Below, one piece after another: positions 1-7,945 of a stretch of DNA of 63,396 nucleotides. Every line of letters starts with the position of its first letter. Within the stretch, counting starts at the first letter, position 1. Source of the stretch: Mediannikoviicoccus sp037890055 (GTDB lineage Bacteria > Bacillota > Clostridia > Tissierellales > Peptoniphilaceae); assembly GCA_037890055.1 (NCBI GenBank), contig JBBKBD010000011.1, one strand, 5' to 3'. The notes beneath the pieces were generated by a model that worked only from the letters and a program-made list of their open reading frames with translations, had not been told where the DNA came from and made no database searches. The translations under genes were made by a program, and so were the position numbers.

Positions 1-70
1 AGCAGAGGATATCCTATGCTTTAAATAATTTTATTTCTTTCTCCTTACTAGAAAAGTAAAGCCTAGTATT

Positions 71-206
71 GTCATGTTGAGCGAGCGACAGTGAGTTCTT
101 GACCTAACAGAAGACGAAGTCTTCGTTGTAGGTCAAATGTCGATCTCGTTTCACTTTTCGACAGAAAAGTGTCAGAAGGCGACCTCAAAAAGCGAAAGCT
201 TTTTTG
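71..206. repeat. Hairpin repeat unit, long form (family H)
   Basis: Begins GTCATGTTGAGCGAGCG, continues through a nested palindrome (TTGACCTA ... TAGGTCAA around AAGACGAAGTCTT), then GTCGATCTCGTTTCAC and a CACTTTTC/GAAAAGTG hairpin, and ends with AAAAAGC-GAAA-GCTTTTTT. The same order occurs at 36522-36660 and 36879-37042, and in decayed form at 14919-15020. It lies downstream of azlD, where its last hairpin could also terminate transcription. Confidence 0.8.
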
Positions 207-245
207 TTCATCTTTTCTAACTTCTAACTTCTCACTTCTTATCAC

Positions 246-569
246 TTACATAATTCTAATTAAAACCATATACAAAGTCGTCCCCAATATAATACTTAAA
301 ATCATATTCTTTTTCCACAAGTGCACACCAAACACAACCGCTGCGGACAACAATTCTGGAACTACATTTCTAAAGGAAGAGTAGTCATAGTCTTTAAAGC
401 AATACACAACTAACATTCCCATAATTGCCGCTGGCAGAACCTTTTCCAAATAAGTTATAACAGGAGGCATTTTGGCTTCATCTCTGAAAATAATAAATGG
501 CATCGCCCTAGTCACTTGAACGGAAATAGCCAGTATAATAATCGCAATTATCATTTCTTTATTATTCAT
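246..569 (-). CDS. azlD: AzlD-type branched-chain amino acid exporter, small subunit
   Basis: Small hydrophobic protein of about 107 residues with several predicted membrane segments, the usual size of AzlD. AzlD works with AzlC to export branched-chain amino acids and their analogues across the cytoplasmic membrane. The segment VTRAMPFIIF near the N terminus is typical of the family. A TTG at 575 also opens the frame, but it sits only 3 bases from the GGAGGG site, whereas the ATG at 569 is 9 bases away, so I choose 569. The ATG overlaps the end of azlC by 8 bases (ATGAATAA), which indicates translational coupling. Confidence 0.85.
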   Translation of the reverse strand: MNNKEMIIAIIILAISVQVTRAMPFIIFRDEAKMPPVITYLEKVLPAAIMGMLVVYCFKDYDYSSFRNVVPELLSAAVVFGVHLWKKNMILSIILGTTLYMVLIRIM

Positions 570-1269
570 TGTCAAATACCCTCCTTCCTAAAATAAGTGT
601 AAATAAAATTAAAATCATGGATGCAATGGCCATGTTGTCCTTGCCAAACACCAAAAGTGCAAAAACAGAAAGTATTATTCCCGTTATTCCACTCATCTTT
701 CCCGATTTGTTTTTAGATTGCTCTATTAACATCACTATAAAAAGAGCCGTTAGTGCAAAGTCCAGTCCAAAGAGGTCTGCGGTTATTAATTTCCCGCTAA
801 CAGCTCCTAAAAAAGTTCCCAAATTCCAATAAAAATATCCAAACATTGTTACATAGATACAATACCTTTTATTTTTTTCAGGATTATTCATATTGGCAGA
901 TTGAATTGAAAACACTTCATCAGTTAGACCAAAGATTAAAAACCGCCTTGCCTTCCCCATGTTTTGATACCTTCTTAGTAGTGGTATGCCATAGAATAAA
1001 TGCCTTGCATTTAGCATAACTCCAATAAAAAATAATCCTAAAGGATCAAAGGGAAGTAATAGTAGTGGCACCGCCGCAAACTCAAGCACCGCAGAATAAA
1101 TTAAAATACTCATAACAATTGGACACCATATTGGGTAGCCCTCTTCAATCATCAAAATCCCAAATGCAAATCCAATAAAAACATATCCCGCCATTATGGG
1201 AATAGTGTCCCTAAAGGCCAGGTTAAACTCATGTCTATTAAATCCAGAATCTTTTTTCCTGCTATTCAT
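562..1269 (-). CDS. azlC: AzlC-type branched-chain amino acid exporter, large subunit
   Basis: Integral membrane protein of 235 residues. The family signature FGILMIEEGYPIW...SILIYSAVLEFAAVPLL is visible near residues 35-75, followed by the NARHLFYG motif near residue 88 that is highly conserved in AzlC. With AzlD it forms a branched-chain amino acid efflux permease. The two genes form a bicistronic operon with a short leader containing a terminator-like hairpin (1297-1323). No Lrp-type regulator is adjacent. The family is clear; the exported substrate in this organism is inferred. Confidence 0.9.
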   Translation of the reverse strand: MNSRKKDSGFNRHEFNLAFRDTIPIMAGYVFIGFAFGILMIEEGYPIWCPIVMSILIYSAVLEFAAVPLLLLPFDPLGLFFIGVMLNARHLFYGIPLLRRYQNMGKARRFLIFGLTDEVFSIQSANMNNPEKNKRYCIYVTMFGYFYWNLGTFLGAVSGKLITADLFGLDFALTALFIVMLIEQSKNKSGKMSGITGIILSVFALLVFGKDNMAIASMILILFTLILGRRVFDNE

Positions 1270-1296
1270 ATGTATCCCCTCACTTAATCTATCTTA

Positions 1297-1323
1297 TAAA
1301 AAAGCCCCTGAAAAATTTCAAGG
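1297..1323 (-). promoter_or_regulatory. Terminator-like hairpin in the azlC leader
   Basis: On the minus strand CCTTGAA-ATTT-TTCAGGG is followed by G and C(T)6. It lies only 28 bases before the azlC ATG and just after a possible -10 (TAGAAT, near 1345). A terminator placed in a leader suggests attenuation. I see no T-box core, riboswitch core or leader peptide upstream, so it may also be the 3' end of a very short RNA. Confidence 0.45.
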
Positions 1324-1494
1324 CAAGATTAAAAAAATAATTTAAATATATTCTATCATATTTTTGATGTGTTACTGCATTAAAATATGCAAGCTGCACA
1401 AGCTTTACAAATTAAAAAATTATAATACACTTAATTAAATTTCATAAAGTATTCGAGTTTAAGTTTATAATTAAGGTAGTACTTGGAGGAAATT

Positions 1495-1962
1495 ATGAGT
1501 AGAGAAATGGATAATAATAAAAATCAAAATAAAAAAGAGCTTCAAATTAGGTCATCCACTGCTGAATACTTGACCTTTATTGCAGCTAACGGTGATGAAA
1601 AAGAAGCTATTGAAATTAGATATGAAGATGAAAATATTTGGCTAACTCAAAAGATGATGGCAGCACCTTTTGATGTAAGTGTGGCTATAATAAATGAACA
1701 TCTAAAAAAAATCTATGCCGACAGTGAATTACAAGAAAAAGCAACTATTAGGAAATTCCTAATAGTTCAAAAAGAAGGTTCCAGAAATGTTTCAAGACAA
1801 ACAAAGCACTATAACCTACAAGCAATTATTGCAGTAGGCTTTAAAGTAAATAACGAAAGAGCCGTCCAATTTAGAAAGTGGGCAAACCAAATTGTAAAAG
1901 ATTTTTTAAATGCTTACAAAATAAATTGCACTAAAACAAAACGCATACTAAGTTGTGCTTAA
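1495..1962 (+). pseudogene. RhuM-like virulence-family protein, truncated
   Basis: The product resembles the N-terminal half of RhuM-family proteins, which are often found beside type I restriction systems. The segments LTQKMMAAPFDVSVAIINEHLKKIY, HYNLQAIIAVGFKVNNERAVQFRKWANQIVKDF are characteristic. Full family members are about 300 residues or more; here similarity stops at residue ~140 and the frame ends after a short unrelated tail, so the C-terminal half is lost. The frame opens at a TTG at 1483, but GGAGG at 1485-1489 places the start at ATG 1495. The RhuM molecular function is not established. Its position beside a restriction system with a dead regulator points to an eroding defence patch. 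Confidence 0.7.
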
Positions 1963-2023
1963 TATGCGCTGTTATATTATTTTAATTCCAAATCAATCTA
2001 ATCTCAATTCAAGGTATTCATAC

Positions 2024-3205
2024 TTATTTTCTTTCAACAACTTGTTTTGTCGCTTCGATTTTTTTATCTGCCCATATTACTACATCTTTTATAACAAGTT
2101 TCTTAACAACTTTTATAAACTTTTTCATAAATTTATAATCCACAACTGTATTGAAAAATGGTATTTCTACTTCGGTATTCTTTAATCCTATCTTAGTAGC
2201 TTTTGCATTATAATCAAATCTTTCTGTTATTGATTTTCTAATACATGACATTATATATAATGCAACATCTAAGTCCATATTCTCATTTTGTAATACACTA
2301 GTAGCTCCATGACCATCTTTTAAATAAAATGGTGTTTGTAGATAAACAACATTTTGATTGTTTGAATGAACCAATATAGTTGGCAAAGCATTTTTATTAT
2401 TTAAAACTTCTGCCTTTAATGATTCATAACTTATTATTCCGTTGTTATCAGTAGCTTGACCATAAAATGGATATTTTTCAGATGTTTTATCGTATAATTC
2501 ATTTAATTTCAACGGATCTATCTCTGAAATACCAGTTTGCCATATTAATAAATCTTCTAATCTAATCCGGTCTGTCTGTCTTTCTGTCTGTCTATCTAAA
2601 GAATTATCTGACATTTTTTCAAAGTAATCAAGTATTTTCTGATCTTCTTTTGTCAATTTATAATCTTTAAGTCCAGTTACCATTAAATACGCTTCGAGTT
2701 CCTCGATGCGTTCCGCTTCGAGTTCCTCGATAAATTTTTCCATATAGGAAAAATTTATCTTGCCATTTAAAAATGGCAAATCTAGTTTTAAATTATTCAA
2801 CTTTTTTGCAGAAACTGTGTTTGTATATCCATATATAACCATATGTTTCTTCATTAAACTACAAATAAATAATCCTATTCGTTTATTTTTTATTAGTGGA
2901 ATTTTTTCTTCTAATATAAGTACTCCATCGGTTGTTATGAATTCTTCTGGCTGATAATAAATAACCCCTGTCTGTCTGCCGATAATTATAGAATTACCTT
3001 TAAATTTCCTATAATTATTATTGCTAACTTTATATACATAGCCATTATTTATATCGTTTTGTGCAACAAACGAAACTCCAACATCATTTCTTTTAAGAGC
3101 TTTTTGATTTTGAATATCTCCTCGTGCAACATTAAAGAGTTTATCAAAATCAAATTCTCTCCATTCGCCCCCGTTTTCTAAAAACCCTCTTTCTAATTTT
3201 TCCAA
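2024..3205 (-). CDS. Specificity subunit of a type I/IIB-like restriction-modification system
   Basis: HsdS-like protein of 393 residues with two target-recognition halves separated by a conserved helical segment (near residues 155-170, EELEAERIEELEA) and a second helical end (KKFIKVVKKLVIKD...). It would direct the upstream nuclease-methylase to a bipartite DNA site. The frame starts at TTG 3205, 8 bases after the methylase gene, without a clear ribosome site, so translation is probably coupled. The central helix is encoded by an 18-bp sequence repeated at 24-bp spacing, and residues around 205 (RQTERQTDR) come from TCTG-type tetranucleotide repeats, a pattern used for length or phase variation elsewhere. 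Confidence 0.85.
   Translation of the reverse strand: MEKLERGFLENGGEWREFDFDKLFNVARGDIQNQKALKRNDVGVSFVAQNDINNGYVYKVSNNNYRKFKGNSIIIGRQTGVIYYQPEEFITTDGVLILEEKIPLIKNKRIGLFICSLMKKHMVIYGYTNTVSAKKLNNLKLDLPFLNGKINFSYMEKFIEELEAERIEELEAYLMVTGLKDYKLTKEDQKILDYFEKMSDNSLDRQTERQTDRIRLEDLLIWQTGISEIDPLKLNELYDKTSEKYPFYGQATDNNGIISYESLKAEVLNNKNALPTILVHSNNQNVVYLQTPFYLKDGHGATSVLQNENMDLDVALYIMSCIRKSITERFDYNAKATKIGLKNTEVEIPFFNTVVDYKFMKKFIKVVKKLVIKDVVIWADKKIEATKQVVERK
2571..2597. repeat. Tetranucleotide repeat tract inside the specificity gene
   Basis: Seven consecutive tetramers of the TCTG type, two of them altered (TCTT, TCTA), encode the RQTERQTDR stretch. A shorter CTGTCTGTCTG run lies at about 2966-2976 in the same gene. 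Tetranucleotide tracts within methylase or specificity genes are classic slippage sites; interruption of this tract would reduce the slippage rate. Confidence 0.7.
2690..2731. repeat. 18-bp direct repeat in the HsdS central helix
   Basis: CGCTTCGAGTTCCTCGAT occurs at 2690-2707 and again, identically, at 2714-2731, a 24-bp (8-residue) period in frame. In the known type I enzyme EcoR124 the number of similar central repeats sets the spacing between the two half-sites recognised. Confidence 0.8.
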
Positions 3206-3213
3206 ACGAGGGC

Positions 3214-5232
3214 TTAGGCTTTTTTTGATGATTTGTCCTCACTTTTTAAGATATTAGATACTTCCCAAGCTAGATAATCAGCAACTGTATTTTTAAAATC
3301 TTCTATCTTAGGTTTAGTATCTATTATCTTGTGTTGTTCAAAATTCCAGTCATTCCCAGCATCTGTAATAAAATCTTCTATATAAATTTCATCAATATCC
3401 CAAAGATTTTCATTTACTTTTGCACTTTTTCCTGCTTTATAAAGTTTTATTATATCTTGATATCTTTCAGTAGGACTATCAATTTCATTTAATCCTCTTT
3501 TAGTTCTTTTGTATCCGTCATTTCTAAAGTCTATAAATTTTACTGTTTTTTCATAGTCATGTGGTGTTCCTGCTTCAAATACATAGATACTTGTTTGAAC
3601 ACCTGCCATTGGAATAAATAAATCTACTGGCATCTTTATACTTGCAAGTAGAGTATTGTTTTTTAAAATTTCTTGATTACTGGATACAGCTCTTCCACTT
3701 CCTGCACTATCTTGTATGATTATTGCTGCCAGACCTCCTTTTTCCATTTTTGATAAACCAAATCTTATAAATGGCATACCATTTTCTTCAAATGAAAAAG
3801 GTGGGTTTAAAAGAAGTCTATTTGCCTTAAAGTTTGTATATAATTCCTCTGGAGTTCTAAATGTGTTCCCTTTTCTAATATTACTTGAACCATCTCCTCT
3901 AAGAATCATATTTGTTGCAGCTAGTGTAAACATTTCAGCATTAAGTTCAACTCCTAAAAGTTGTTCTTTTTTTATTTCTTCTATTTTTTTATTTGCCTTG
4001 CTAGTATCTTTTCCAAAAGTTTTATTAGCATCGTCAATCATTATTTCCATAGAACTTATTAAAAATCCTGCCGAGCCTGTAGCTAAATCCATGGTTCTTG
4101 AATCTTTATTTACATTTAAAATTTCAGCCATCATTTTTGTTACATATGGAGGAGTAAGAACTATTCCTATTTCTTTTCCATCACCTAAAGCATATTTTAA
4201 AAATTCAGAATACATTTCCCCCATAATATCTAAGTGTCCAGCCATACCATCAATAGACATATAAATATTATTAAAAATATAAGAAAAGATTTGTTTATTT
4301 GTACTCGCTTCTTTTTCTAAAAGTTTTCCAACTAGCTTGTCTAAATCTGTTGGTTCATCTCTTTGATTATCCTTTGAAATTTCAGTAAAAGACGAAAGCA
4401 TTAACTCTACTTTCTCTTGTCTTATTTGTTTTTGCTTTAAATATTCTTTTATCTGATTTGTAATTATTATACCATCTCTTTTAGTATCAGTTTTTGCTCC
4501 TAAGAGGTCTTCTGGTATAAGTCCTCTTTGCACTAAATTTCCATCTTCATCTACTATATCCTGCATAGATAAAAGCATACCCGATACATAAAGGACCCTT
4601 TGTGGTGCTGTTATATTATGATTATGCATAAGTTTGTTAAGTTCGCGTGCATATTTTTGCAAAAGTGTTCTGCTAGTAATTAATATTTCATGTTTTTCTT
4701 CTTCTGTTAAAACACAATCATTATAAAAATTAGAGAAAGTCTTTTCATTTTCTAAAAAATCAATACTTGTGTAATTTTCCATCTTTTTAATTGATTTAAA
4801 CGATGAACCAAAAACATAATAAATATCAAATACTACATTTCCCTTATGATCTCCTGCAACACCAATAGCTACTGCCTCTTTATACTTACCACTAGCTATT
4901 ATTTGAGTAGCATAATGTATTGCACCATTAGTTGCAAAATTTTGAATTGATTTCTCATCATCTTTTATACCATCTTTATTTTTAGCAATTAACTTTTTAA
5001 TACCTAACTTATCTTCAAATATTACTGGTATATCATATTTTTCGACATGAAAATCAGGTTTCCCAAAATTTGTTTTTGTCTTTGTTTTTGCAGAACCTTT
5101 TAAAGCATCTTTCATGTATTCAGACATAGAAGATTCCACATTATAATCTTTTAATTTTTTGAAACCTATTTCTGAAAATTTATTTTTTACATAATCATTT
5201 ACATCGTCTTCAAGTTTCCACTTTTCAATCAT
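3214..5232 (-). CDS. BcgI-like fused nuclease and N6-adenine DNA methyltransferase
   Basis: Protein of 672 residues combining cleavage and methylation. An N-terminal PD-(D/E)xK-type site is visible (PD at 59-60, then VIFEDK with E73 and K75). A helical linker leads to a methylase with the SAM-binding motif DLATGSAG and the catalytic NPPF motif. Length and order match the A subunit of BcgI-type (type IIB) enzymes, which cut and methylate with one separate specificity subunit, the gene immediately downstream. No separate hsdR is present, agreeing with this reading. The start has a GAGG site. A lone type I HsdM is the alternative, but the N-terminal nuclease motif argues against it. Activity cannot be judged from sequence. 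Confidence 0.82.
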   Translation of the reverse strand: MIEKWKLEDDVNDYVKNKFSEIGFKKLKDYNVESSMSEYMKDALKGSAKTKTKTNFGKPDFHVEKYDIPVIFEDKLGIKKLIAKNKDGIKDDEKSIQNFATNGAIHYATQIIASGKYKEAVAIGVAGDHKGNVVFDIYYVFGSSFKSIKKMENYTSIDFLENEKTFSNFYNDCVLTEEEKHEILITSRTLLQKYARELNKLMHNHNITAPQRVLYVSGMLLSMQDIVDEDGNLVQRGLIPEDLLGAKTDTKRDGIIITNQIKEYLKQKQIRQEKVELMLSSFTEISKDNQRDEPTDLDKLVGKLLEKEASTNKQIFSYIFNNIYMSIDGMAGHLDIMGEMYSEFLKYALGDGKEIGIVLTPPYVTKMMAEILNVNKDSRTMDLATGSAGFLISSMEIMIDDANKTFGKDTSKANKKIEEIKKEQLLGVELNAEMFTLAATNMILRGDGSSNIRKGNTFRTPEELYTNFKANRLLLNPPFSFEENGMPFIRFGLSKMEKGGLAAIIIQDSAGSGRAVSSNQEILKNNTLLASIKMPVDLFIPMAGVQTSIYVFEAGTPHDYEKTVKFIDFRNDGYKRTKRGLNEIDSPTERYQDIIKLYKAGKSAKVNENLWDIDEIYIEDFITDAGNDWNFEQHKIIDTKPKIEDFKNTVADYLAWEVSNILKSEDKSSKKA

Positions 5233-5235
5233 ATA

Positions 5236-5454
5236 CTAATCCTCGTCTTCAAACTTTTCATCAAAATTAATAATATCACTACAGGTACAAGATAAAGCCT
5301 TACATATTCTTTCTAAATTCTTAAATATGATTAGTTTATCTTTTTCCCATTTGTGCCATAACATTTGTTGTAAGTCTTGTCATGGCTATTACATCTGCTT
5401 TTTAATCCCTTTTTGTTAGCTTTATCTATAATGGTTTATCATTAATATCCATAA
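5236..5454 (-). pseudogene. Degraded XRE-type HTH regulator
   Basis: The end of the frame reads KNLERICKALSCTCSDIINFDEKFEDED, matching the C-terminal half of small XRE/Cro regulators that accompany restriction genes. The preceding helix-turn-helix part (TRLTTNVMAQMGK) is readable only in another frame, and in-frame stops interrupt the beginning (TAG and TAA soon after the ATG at 5454). It ends 3 bases before the methylase start, so it was probably the controller gene of the operon. Confidence 0.65.
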
Positions 5455-5526
5455 TAACGCTCTCTTTATCCTTATTAGATTTATTTAATTATAGCATTAA
5501 TATTGATTCCATCAAAATCTTACATA

Positions 5527-5570
5527 TTTACACACAAACCCCTAGTCAAATCAAATCCAACTAGGGGTGC
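5527..5570. terminator. Intrinsic terminator-like hairpin
   Basis: CCCCTAGT and ACTAGGGG form an 8-bp stem around a 13-base loop, followed on the plus strand by a T-rich run after a few bases. It separates the restriction region from the minus-strand gene at 5741-6169. Orientation is uncertain. The rest of 5460-5740 contains no gene I can support. Confidence 0.5.
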
Positions 5571-5645
5571 TCTAATTTTTTTACATATCTTGTCAACAAA
5601 TCGCAACTAAACTCATCATCTTTCCCATAACTCACAATTTAAAGA

Positions 5646-5687
5646 TTTCAACTGCCAAGTTTTGACCTTTTCAACTGCAAAGTTTTG
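5646..5687. repeat. Two imperfect 19-bp direct repeats, 23-bp period
   Basis: TTTCAACTGCCAAGTTTTG (5646-5664) and TTTCAACTGCAAAGTTTTG (5669-5687) differ at one position and start 23 bp apart. The period equals that of the tandem repeats before the ATPase at 31858. No function is evident. Confidence 0.6.
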
Positions 5688-5740
5688 TTACAGTAATAAC
5701 AGCCCTCTCTAAGTGCTAAATTAAATCATTTTTCTCTCTC

Positions 5741-6169
5741 CTACTTCTCCAGATCTTCAATCTCATCTTCCAGTCTTATATATAATTTCTCTATTCCATT
5801 TCTAAATTCTCGCAGCTCTCTCATGGTACTTTTTATTTCTCCTTGGACTCTAAGGTCGGTAAAGATATTGTCGAACCAAATGTCGAAGAACCTATCGCCC
5901 ACGGTGTCGCTGATTTCTCCTGGTAGGACCATGTCCACGTCTTTTAGTTCTCTTTCCAGGTCTTTTACTGAATCTGTAACGTCCTTGATGTATTCGTTAG
6001 CTTCTTCTATTTTATTTCTCTTTTTCCAGCTTGAGAAAAACTCTCCTCCGAACATGTCCCACATTCCCCAAAATTCTGCACTGTCTAGGGTGTCCAGCGC
6101 TCTGTCTATTTTTTCTATAACTATGACTGCTTGGTCTTTTGCTTCTTTAAGTTCTTTTAGTCTATCCAT
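5741..6169 (-). CDS. Hypothetical coiled-coil protein
   Basis: Soluble, highly charged protein of 142 residues with no recognised family. Two heptad-rich helical stretches (about residues 1-30 and 60-85, and again 105-140) flank a Trp/Phe-rich segment (FWGMWDMFGGEFFSSW, about 33-48). There is no signal peptide or membrane segment. A GGAG site precedes the ATG. It appears to be a single gene ahead of nothing related, between the restriction patch and the LtaS-like gene. I do not assign a function. Confidence 0.6.
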   Translation of the reverse strand: MDRLKELKEAKDQAVIVIEKIDRALDTLDSAEFWGMWDMFGGEFFSSWKKRNKIEEANEYIKDVTDSVKDLERELKDVDMVLPGEISDTVGDRFFDIWFDNIFTDLRVQGEIKSTMRELREFRNGIEKLYIRLEDEIEDLEK

Positions 6170-6218
6170 ATCTGTCTCCTTGATTTTTTATAGCTTTGAG
6201 TCTTTCTTCTAGTATATA

Positions 6219-6248
6219 AAAAAGACCACGGTGCTACCATGGTCTTTT
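6219..6248 (-). terminator. Terminator after the LtaS-like gene
   Basis: AAAGACCA and TGGTCTTT pair around an 11-base loop. A-runs and T-runs on both sides allow it to work in both directions. It starts 4 bases after the stop codon at 6253. Confidence 0.8.
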
Positions 6249-6252
6249 GATA

Positions 6253-7761
6253 TTATTTCTTTTTTCTTAATGTTATTGCATCTTGTGCGTCGTCTTGAAG
6301 AATTTGTTCGTTGTAGAACGTTGAGTTTTTCTTTAATTCATCGTTAAACTGTTTGTAACCCATTTTTTCTGAAAGTGTCTTCTTTCCTGAGTATAGGTTT
6401 GTTCCTAGTCCCATTCTGTCTCCTTCTATCTGAATGCCTAGGCTTGCTAAGATAGTTGGATACATGTCCATTGTTGTGGAAATTCTATTTTTATTGTGTG
6501 CTGCTGGTAATGCAGAGTTTATAAATGTGTTATAAACTGATCTGTCATAACCTTTAACCATATTGTCGTAATACCATTTGTCTTGCATTCCCAAGTGGTC
6601 TCCAACTATTACTATGGTCGTGTTGTCATAGAAATCCTGTTGTTTTACCCAGTCTACAAATTCTCCAATTTGTTTTGATGATTGGGCGTGAACATTTTCG
6701 TATTGTGTTGGGAACTTTTGTACGTCCCCTGGTTCTAGGTAACCATCTGTAAAGTGTGTATTTACTGTTTCAATTACAAAGTTAAATGGTTCGTTTTTTT
6801 CTGCGAGTTTTGTAATTTCTTCTTTTGACCACTTAAATAGCTTGCTGTCTTGGTAGCCCCACCAAACTCTGTCTTCGTAGGTCATATATCCATTTGCAAT
6901 TGCGTGGTAAAGGTCGAAGATATCATAGTCTCCGTGGTTTTTGAAGAATTCTCTCTTACCACCAAATTCTGATTTACTTCCCATTATTACTTCGTTGTTG
7001 TAGCCTTCTTTTTTTAGGATTTCTCCCAGTGAGTAGGCTCCATTCAAGAAGTTTGTTGATTTGTATTGGTTGTTTACAAAGCCTTTTATTGGAAGTCCTG
7101 TTTGGCTTGCTGTTATTCCTGCAATACTCCATGAAGCTCCTTCTGTTTGGTAGAAGCCTCCCATTTTGTCTGTGTTTGAAAAGTATGTGTTATCTTGTGC
7201 AAGTTTTTCAAGTTCTGGCATTATGGAGTATTCCCATCCACCGCCTATGTTCTTGTTCATAACTGTACTTTCTATGGACTCTGCATAGATTAGGATAAGA
7301 TTTCTCTTCTTTTCTGGAAATGTTAATTTTACATTTTCAGGTCTAACATAGTTTTCTTCTATCATTGTGGAATCTTGAAACACTGCTTTTAGATAGTCTG
7401 GTCCATCTAGGAAGATGTAAAATGCCAAGCATGAAACTATAAATACTCCTGCTGGGTAAAATGCTTTTATTCTTCTAGATCTTTTTGTATTGAATCCTGT
7501 CTTCTTCCAAACTATCCATATTGGTACAAGTAGCGCTGCCATAATACCTATAAATGGTAATATGTTTGCAAGTATTACGCCCCATACCACTCCGGGAGCA
7601 GTTCCGCCAACTCCACCTTTAATTTGAAATATTAAGTCTTTAATTCCTTTGTTCCTAAAGTTTAAGGTCAAATAAAGAGTTGTAAGTATAAGTAAGGTGG
7701 ACAGCATCATAATAATAACCACAAATGTCAAATTTGCTTTTTTACTTTTATTGTCTTTCAT
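6253..7761 (-). CDS. LtaS/OpgB-like membrane sulfatase-fold phosphoglycerol transferase
   Basis: Protein of 502 residues with about three N-terminal membrane segments (roughly 11-32, 51-84, 102-120) and an extracellular alkaline-phosphatase-superfamily domain. Motifs visible are NLILIYAESIEST (metal-binding Glu region), TEGASWSIAGIT (region of the catalytic Thr), NTHF and IVGDHLGMQ (metal-binding Asp-His). Such enzymes move phosphoglycerol or phosphoethanolamine-type groups from lipid to surface glycans such as lipoteichoic acid. LtaS proper has five membrane segments and is longer at the N terminus, so this is a family member rather than certain LtaS. A GAGGGG site precedes the ATG. Confidence 0.8.
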   Translation of the reverse strand: MKDNKSKKANLTFVVIIMMLSTLLILTTLYLTLNFRNKGIKDLIFQIKGGVGGTAPGVVWGVILANILPFIGIMAALLVPIWIVWKKTGFNTKRSRRIKAFYPAGVFIVSCLAFYIFLDGPDYLKAVFQDSTMIEENYVRPENVKLTFPEKKRNLILIYAESIESTVMNKNIGGGWEYSIMPELEKLAQDNTYFSNTDKMGGFYQTEGASWSIAGITASQTGLPIKGFVNNQYKSTNFLNGAYSLGEILKKEGYNNEVIMGSKSEFGGKREFFKNHGDYDIFDLYHAIANGYMTYEDRVWWGYQDSKLFKWSKEEITKLAEKNEPFNFVIETVNTHFTDGYLEPGDVQKFPTQYENVHAQSSKQIGEFVDWVKQQDFYDNTTIVIVGDHLGMQDKWYYDNMVKGYDRSVYNTFINSALPAAHNKNRISTTMDMYPTILASLGIQIEGDRMGLGTNLYSGKKTLSEKMGYKQFNDELKKNSTFYNEQILQDDAQDAITLRKKK

Positions 7762-7945
7762 TCTTTCCCCTCATTTCATATCTAACGAAAATATATTTTA
7801 ACACAATTTTGATGTTTTTTTAATATTTTCAAGAAAATTTTTACAAATTTTTCCTTTTAATTTAACATTTAATCGTTAGTACTATTATACACCAAATTCC
7901 GGGATAAAATATTACAAAATTCTTACAAAATCAACTTTTTATTAG

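Noticed and set aside
1297..1480. T-box riboswitch before azlC
   Set aside because: The conserved T-box core (AGGGTGGNACCGCG type) is absent and the leader is too short.
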